Shown here one piece after another: positions 57,756 through 64,000 of a stretch of 64,000 bases of DNA (position 1 is its first letter; each line of letters begins with the position of its first letter). The position numbers and the translations under genes are program-made. Origin of the DNA: Chamaelirium japonicum (lineage: Eukaryota > Streptophyta > Magnoliopsida > Liliales > Melanthiaceae); assembly GCA_947650365.1 (NCBI GenBank), contig OX393549.1, positions 25,775,709 to 25,839,708 of the forward strand. Direction: 5' to 3'. The notes under the pieces were generated by a model that searched no databases, was not told the DNA's origin, and saw only the letters and a program-made list of their open reading frames with translations.

Positions 57756-58081
57756 GTCTGGGTGGAGGCACGGAGGAGGAAGAGGAGGGTGGCAAAGAAT
57801 CCCGGTTCAGAGAAGGCCTGGGAGACGATGACGTAGACGCAGTAGAGGAGGGCGTGGTCCGTGAAGGGGAGGAGGCGGCGGGTGAGGGTAAGGCGAAGGA
57901 GCTCAGCCAGGGACCAGAGGCAGGAGAAGAAAACGAGGAGAGTGCGGATGTGCTAGAGGGAGTTGAGGCAGAGGCGACAGGAGCGGGAGGTGCAGATGCA
58001 AAGGTAAAGGAGGACGGTGGCTGCGGCGAGGGAGAGGAGGAAGACGGCGGCGACAGTCAGGTCGAGGGGGGAGTCCGATGG
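57756..58081 (-). pseudogene. Captured fragment of a plant multi-pass membrane protein
   Basis: On the reverse strand from about 58081 a frame of roughly 108 codons reads VAAVFLLSLAAATVLLYLCIC, then after one TAG stop (plus 57952-57954) IRTLLVFFSCLWSLAELLRL, and further on YCVYVIVSQAFSEPGFFATL. Three hydrophobic segments separated by short basic loops (TSRSCR, TRRLLP) are typical of plant seven-helix-like membrane proteins; I cannot name the family. It stops abruptly at RASTQT, where the sequence turns into repeat. The plus-strand ORF here (57854-58312, Glu/Gly-rich) is its shadow. A lone fragment with a stop inside a transposon indicates capture, not a working gene. Confidence 0.6.
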
Positions 58082-58313
58082 GTCAAACAGTCACGATATC
58101 ATCTCATCTTCCCGCCTCTACCTCCCCGGCCAGCAGCCTCCTCCGAACGATCGGGTCACCGCCTGGCCGTCGCTTTCATCATGCCGACGAAGCACTCATT
58201 CTACTTTGTCACCCTTTGTGCCCCATCAGGGATTCGAGCGAGGGTTGTCCCTCTTTTGATTCCCTTCAGCAGAACATGTATATTAGGAGTTGGATTCATG
58301 TGCCAGGGGTAAG

Positions 58314-58478
58314 GAACGAGGTCCTCCTCTCCCGAATCTGCAACAGCGGCCTAGGAAGAAGAGGAGGGGGAGGGCACGAGCTCCTCCTCCCCCGGATCTG
58401 TAGCTGTGGCTGAGGAAGAAGAGGAAGGGGGAGGGATCGAGCACCTCTTCCCTCAGAAGATTACGACAAGCTCCAATG

Positions 58479-58480
<2 letters not shown>
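58314..58480. repeat. Two tandem copies of the subterminal repeat
   Basis: About 58314-58377 and 58378-58440 repeat the GAGCTCCTCCTCCCCCGGATC...GAAGAAGAGG unit also present near 57690. Confidence 0.8.

Positions 58481-58555
<75 letters not shown>
58481..58555. repeat. (CT)n microsatellite
   Basis: About 37 CT units; gives Ser/Leu- or Arg/Glu-repeat false ORFs. Confidence 0.96.
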
Positions 58556-58558
<3 letters not shown>

Positions 58559-58715
58559 ATTCACTCCCGTGATAACTGCAAAGCTCCAAAGGCGGGGACG
58601 ATTGTGACAATCGGGGTTGTGCGATCACCACAATTCAGATCTCGATCCGTACGTCTCCATCCCCATGATTGCTTCTACCTTGATTCATATATGATTTTCT
58701 TTTTTTAAATTCAGA

Positions 58716-59031
58716 CATGGCAGAGCAAGCCGCGGTCGCCGCCATCCACAGCCAGGTCCAGCAGGCTGTGGCGGTGGCAACGCCGGCCCAGTACAGGGGG
58801 GACGAGTACGGGGAGTCGCAGGCGGCCGAGGACGCCGAGTCGACCCATTTTGACCCGGACCAGGCGGAGCGGAAGCGGGTGTGTCGGGCTAGCCGGGGGC
58901 ATCCCACGTTGGTGGTGCTGCTCCCCTACCGTCACCTCTGCCTTTGCTCCGCCTGTCACGCCGCCACCGGTAACGCCTGTCCCGTCTGCCAATGCATCAA
59001 AACCGGTGGAGTCCAAGTCTTCCTCTCCTAG
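58716..59031 (+). pseudogene. Captured last exon of a BOI-like RING E3 ubiquitin ligase, RING damaged
   Basis: A 104-codon frame begins just after a splice-acceptor-like TTTTTTTAAATTCAG (58701-58715). Residues 1-50 are the Ala/Gln-rich helical region and 56-91 a C-terminal RING followed by GGVQVFLS and a stop, the end typical of plant BOI/SBP1-type E3 ligases. These transfer ubiquitin to targets in stress and growth signalling. Of eight zinc ligands, C56, H73, C77, C80, C88 and C91 are present. The second is S59 (CRAS for CRxC) and the third Y71 (LLPYRH for LLPCRH), so zinc binding at the first site should fail. The upstream exons are absent. It is probably a transposon-captured pseudogene, although the ORF is otherwise open and starts with ATG at 58717. 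Confidence 0.8.
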
Positions 59032-59789
59032 GTCTTAAATCCCATTAGCACCATCCACCCATCCAGAATCAACTCCCACTTCATGACCAACCGTCCAAAT
59101 TAAGAAAAGGGGAAAAAACAATGCAAGATGAAGTTAAGAAATCACTCTTTTTTGCTGTTTTGGGCTCCTACTCTTTATTTTGCTGGAGCCCCAGAATCGT
59201 ACGTGTGTTCAGTCATCTTCTTGGTCGCACTTGCCAGCGGGGGGTTGCATTTCGTGGAGGGCGCATGGTGGAGGGTGCATATGGGTCGTCTGATCGTCAT
59301 GCTCTGACCGACGTGAGCACTGATAGATGCACAGATCCAGCTATGGCGCAGTGTCAAGGGTGAGGGGGGACGTTGTCGGTCTTTTATCCCATGGTGCAAC
59401 GTATCCACTAGATTTTGTTGCCCGGGTAGTGGTGGTTATTTTAATTGTTCACTTCACACATGATTCAGTTGGGCCATCAGAGGACAGAGCCATGTTGAGG
59501 TGGTATGGGTTGAGCTCATTGATACTCAACCCATTTAATTGTAACTACCAGTCCAGCCATTGGTTACGAGTCGCTCTGCCTATGAAAGGATCTATGACAC
59601 TCGAACTTCTCACAGTTGAGAGGCTGCTAAAGATCTGCTTGGTATATGAAATGTTTTGATCTTTAGCTCTTGATATTTAATTTTTTAATATATTAAATAA
59701 AATATATGTTAAGTTTGATCAAATAGATATGTTCAAATCGAACCCTCTATTGTTACTAACCCAACCCAACTTTAATGTGGATTTTTTTT
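59032..59789. other. Captured or transposon sequence without recognised gene
   Basis: Short ORFs (59121-59363, 59327-59659 plus; 59175-59408 minus) overlap and show no domain. 59032-59110 may be captured 3' UTR of the RING gene. Confidence 0.4.
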
Positions 59790-59955
59790 ATAAAAATGTA
59801 ATACCAAAATATTGTTATCTCCCTCAAAATATTGTCGCTACTCTCGAAATATTTTTTTGCCACCTATGAAATATTGTCACCTGTTTTAAAATATTATCTG
59901 CGCCCTCGAAATCTTCTGCGTGCCGAAAGGTACAGGCATTACTAGTATATATATA
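59790..59955 (+). repeat. Left arm of a large inverted repeat
   Basis: In reverse complement it matches 61004-61190: ATACTAGTAATGCC, then CGGCACG, GATTTCGAGGGCG, AATATTT and GGCAAAAAAATATTTCGAG in the same order. The arms flank about 1.05 kb filled by three MITEs and (TA)n arrays. Confidence 0.85.
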
Positions 59956-59956
59956 T

Positions 59957-60200
59957 GGGAAAGGGTTTGGTGAACTTGAGTTCACAAATGAATGATGAAA
60001 CATTGTTTATATTGTGCCATATATCTACTGATTAGACATAAATCAAGTAAGAGAGTTAGACATTTAAGAGGATTGAACACTGAAAAGACATAAAGCAAAA
60101 AGTTAAAAAGGACTGAACACTTTCTCAGGACACGTGGCAGCTTCTCCATTCGAGTTTACCATTTGAATGGTGAACTCGAGTTCAGCTTCCCGGACCCCAA
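59957..60200. mobile_element. Hairpin MITE 3
   Basis: 244 bp with imperfect terminal inverted repeats of about 40 nt: GGTGAACTTGAGTTCAC at the left and GGTGAACTCGAGTTCAGC near the right end in opposite sense. Flanked by TA. Not coding. Confidence 0.8.
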
Positions 60201-60226
60201 TATATATATATATATATATATATATA

Positions 60227-61002
<776 letters not shown>

Positions 61003-61003
61003 T

Positions 61004-61190
61004 ATATATATACTAGTAATGCCCGTGCCTGTCGGCACGTAAAAGATTTCGAGGGCGAGGACAATATTTCGAGGCAGGTGAAATTATGTCAAGGGTGGCA
61101 AAAAAATATTTCGAGGGTGGCAAAAGACTTCGAGGGCGAGAACAATATTTTGAGGGTGATAACAATATTTCGTGAGTGGTGATAATATTA
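61004..61190 (-). repeat. Right arm of the large inverted repeat
   Basis: Partner of 59790-59955; starts TATATATATACTAGTAATGCC. Confidence 0.85.
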
Positions 61191-61363
61191 AGTAAAGGGA
61201 TAATATTTTGTGAGCAGTGATAATGTTCATGTTTATCGGCACTCGAACGTGATGACAAAATTGGTTCAGCGGCTCCCACAATCGACTGTGCACCCACATT
61301 CGTCTGAAGAGCCCGCATTGGGCGAGGGTGCCCACAATCGGTGAGGGAGCCCACAAATGGAGG

Positions 61364-61399
<36 letters not shown>

Positions 61400-62129
61400 T
61401 TGGATCAACAAAAAATTGGCCACCGAAGACTAATATTTTTGTCGAGGCCCAATGTGGACAGCACGCCAATGTGTGTGCGAGCAAAAAATTATCAACAATA
61501 CTGCATGACTCCTGATGTATGTAGTTTCTTTCATGATTTATCTTTTGGCACACAATGCTGAATTTTCATTTTTTAATTTTAATATGCTATGTAATTATTC
61601 CATTGATATTGATGCATCCTCTAATTGGTTCATGTTAGGCTCATGAGAACATTTTCAACCAATCGATTGATTTGATAGGCATCACATCAATCATGGAGGT
61701 CAGTAGTATACTTTCAGTTATGGTTTTTTAGTAAATCAATATCTCTAAATGTTTGTTGATGGTTCTGCCATGCTCACTCGGTAAAGTTGATCAGGTCCTT
61801 CCCTTCCAAACTTTGTTGTATGAAACTTTCTTGTACTGTTTTTTTGTACATTCCATATGTTTCTTATTTGAGCCAGTAGAGTATGACGTGCTGTTTTGTT
61901 TCTTCAAAAAAGTGGAATAGCTTTTTTCAAATGGATGTTACTCTTCTTCTTACGATTAGTTTTTTATTTTATTTTTATGTGAACAGATTTTAGTTCGACT
62001 TGTTGGTGCCGACGATCATTTAGCCCCAATAGGTTTCACTAATAATACTGTCCTTGTAAATCCATGCCGATGCAGTTTTCTCATTCATAAATAGTGAACT
62101 AAGTATTTTATAGTTTATATGAGTTGTAG
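61191..62129. other. AT-rich interior of the long-TIR element, no recognised gene
   Basis: A (CT)n tract lies at 61366-61395. A segment at about 61985-62081 opens after ACAG and ends ATGCAG/TTTT, reading LVRLVGADDHLAPIGFTNNT; it could be a captured exon but I do not recognise it. Confidence 0.35.
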
Positions 62130-62575
62130 ACTACTAAATCAGATTTAAAAAATCTGATACGTGCGATGCCAAAGAAAAAATCAGATTTAAAAAATCTGAT
62201 ACCAAATCAGATTACCCTCAAGATATTAAAGAAAAATCTGATTTTGAAAACAAAAAGAAGCAAAGGTATAGAACAAAGGAAAGAAGCTCCGAGATGCAAA
62301 ACCAATGTTCATCTCGGCCACGACTCCTAAATCGGATTTTTGATTCAAAAAGCCAATGCCAATGCCTGATAAAATGTTGCGTTTGAAATCTTTTTAAAGA
62401 AAAAATCAGATTTAAAAAATCTGATATTAAAGATCTGATACTAAATCTGATTTAGGAGGGCAAGGATTTAAAAAAGATACTAAATCTGAATTAGTAGATC
62501 GGATTTAAAGAATATGATATTAAAAAATCTGATATGTGCGACGCCAAAGAAAAAATCTGATTTAAAAAATAAGCT
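62130..62575. repeat. Cluster of AAATCAGATTT / AAATCTGATTT words
   Basis: More than a dozen copies of ATCAGATTTAAAAAATCTGAT-like words and halves, in both orientations, form short palindromes. Two copies of GATACGTGCGA/GATATGTGCGA followed by GCCAAAGAAAAAATC (62158, 62531) show that a longer unit was also duplicated. Confidence 0.85.
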
Positions 62576-63150
62576 CGGTGGTGACGGCAGCTTGCGAGGC
62601 TAATGAAGAGAGATTCAACGACGGGGCTGACATCTGCATTAGCAGCGAAGATGAGAAAGATAGAGAGATCAGAAAAATCCTAAAAAAAATGATAGTATAA
62701 ATCATCATATTTTTAAAAAATTTCCAACAACAGCGCACACCTCGGTGGTGTCGGCGACGGGCGAGAGGGATGACCTCAGCGACGGAAGGGGAAAACCTTA
62801 ACGGCGGGCAAGCGGCGACGGGCTAGAGAGAGAGAGGAAGAGAGAGGAGGGCGTTGGGTTCAAATCGGGGAGGAGGGGAGCGGGAGACAGGTGATTAAAC
62901 ATGGACGAAATCATCATGAATTTGGGGACGAATTCGGGGCGAAATCGAGGGAGATCTAGGGCCGGGTGAGGGAGAGATTTAGGAAAAATGGGGAGAGAAT
63001 CCCACTGATTCAAAACCCATCCCCATTTGGCCGATATCTTTCCGAATTGGGGAAGCGTCATCGAGAGAGAGATAGAGGATCGTGTTCGAGAGAGGGAAGG
63101 ATCGGCAGGCGATGATCGCGGGGGTTCGAGAGAGAGGGAGATCGAGACCG

Positions 63151-63230
<80 letters not shown>

Positions 63231-63299
63231 GAGCTGATCGCGGGCAGGTGCCGGACCGTTGTGAGAGCAAATCCCCATTTGCTAGAGAGAGAGAGAGGA
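62576..63299. other. Interior G/A-rich sequence
   Basis: A (GA)n tract is at 63168-63230. The ORF at 62798-63373 (191 codons, minus) is a Ser/Leu/Pro-rich translation of this tract with an antisense counterpart; no domain. Confidence 0.5.
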
Positions 63300-63650
63300 T
63301 CTGATCGCGGGAACGGACGGCTGTGAGAGCAAATCCCCATTTGCTCGAAAGAGAGAGACGACTGTAAGAGCAAATCCTTGGGAACGGACGACTATAAGAG
63401 CAACTGAACCCTTGGAAACGGACATCTGTAAGACAGCGCAACAAATCCGGCTGTAGGAGCAACCGAACCATTAGGAACGGACGGCTGTTAGACAGCACAG
63501 CAAATCCGAGCAAATCCTTGGGAACGGATGGCTGTAAGACAGCACAGCAAATCCGAGCAAATCCTTGGGAACGGACGGCTGGAAGGGCAACCGAACCCTT
63601 GGGAACGAACGACTGTAAGACAGCACAACAAATCCGATCGCGAGCCTATC
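63300..63650. repeat. Subterminal tandem repeats of the long-TIR element
   Basis: At least five imperfect copies of a unit containing TTGGGAACGGACGGCTGTAA and GACAGCACAGCAAATCCGAG, spacing about 45-55 bp. They lie just inside the right TIR. Confidence 0.88.
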
Positions 63651-63754
63651 ACGACGGAAGGGGCAAACCTTATAGGCGCAGATTGCCCAATCGCTGGAAC
63701 GGACGGCTCTAAGAAACCCTGATCGGGTGATAGTTGGACCAAAAAGGATAATTT

Positions 63755-64000
63755 GGTCTCATTTATGGGGGAGGGGGGACCACGTGTGAATTATCAGATT
63801 AATATCCAACATGTCTTTAATTGTTTTACACGAAAACCCTCCAAGCGACTGTTAAATTTTTTGTTTTACAATCAGGTCCTTCACTAATTTATTACTTCCT
63901 CCACCTAATTCCATCCCCACATTTAAACTCGATTCAATCTTAGTCGTTCCCCTCTTCCTAGATGAATCGTTCTTTTCGTTACATCAGCTTATCTTGTCCC
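63755..64000 (-). repeat. Right terminal inverted repeat (cut by the window end)
   Basis: Reverse complement of 56985-57260. By comparison with the left TIR, roughly 75 more bases lie outside the window. Confidence 0.85.

Noticed and set aside
62798-63513. Ser/Leu-rich ORFs of 99-191 codons
   Set aside because: Translations of a (GA)n tract and tandem repeats.

Overview
The window is nuclear DNA from a flowering plant; nothing in it fixes the order or species. It contains no intact host gene that I can recognise. Almost all of it is nested transposable elements: Ty1/copia and Ty3/gypsy LTR retrotransposons, a large LTR element without recognisable gag or pol, Cassandra-type TRIMs carrying 5S rRNA sequence, a hAT element, hairpin MITEs, and a long-terminal-inverted-repeat DNA transposon that has picked up pieces of plant genes. 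Plant-type tRNA-Met and tRNA-Asp primer-binding sites, a BOI-like RING fragment and long (TA)n and (CT)n arrays agree with this.

Layout. 1-3649: 3' part of a copia element (family A: RT end, RNase H, 3' LTR), with a Cassandra TRIM inside its LTR. 3650-14998: 3' part of a second copia element (family B), split by a complete reverse-strand copia element (C, 3875-13938) inside the protease. 14999-21856: a reverse-strand copia remnant (D) whose LTR holds a 1294-bp tandem duplication and whose RNase H carries a hAT element. 21857-27139: a nearly complete forward copia element (E) with in-frame integrase and reverse transcriptase. 27300-28683: 5' LTR and gag of a B element, cut in the zinc knuckle by an A element (28684-45075). 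That A element holds an 8-kb nested LTR element (29943-37965) with one long ORF of unknown function, and a cluster of reverse-strand Cassandra LTRs (39433-41820). 45076-48028: Tat-like gypsy LTR with an antisense ORF beside it. 48029-54996: reverse-strand copia element F. 55002-56911: a possible host exon, hairpin MITEs and very long (TA)n arrays. 56912 to the window end: long-TIR transposon with two captured gene fragments and more MITE/(TA)n blocks.

History. Six insertions have matching target-site duplications: CTAGG (Cassandra), GTCGATAC (hAT), ATTGA (E), CAGGT (8-kb LTR element), GTATG (F), and GGTGG/GGTTG with one mismatch (C). The A element at 28684 has GTGAG on its left. The matching GTGAG lies right of the A LTR that ends at 3649, 25 kb upstream, and the family-B zinc knuckle is split exactly between those two places. 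This is best explained by duplication of one B-plus-A composite. No gene set here works as a host pathway. The coding capacity is retroelement gag-pol, nearly all broken, plus transposon-captured fragments. Percent identities, ages and exact alignment edges were not computed.
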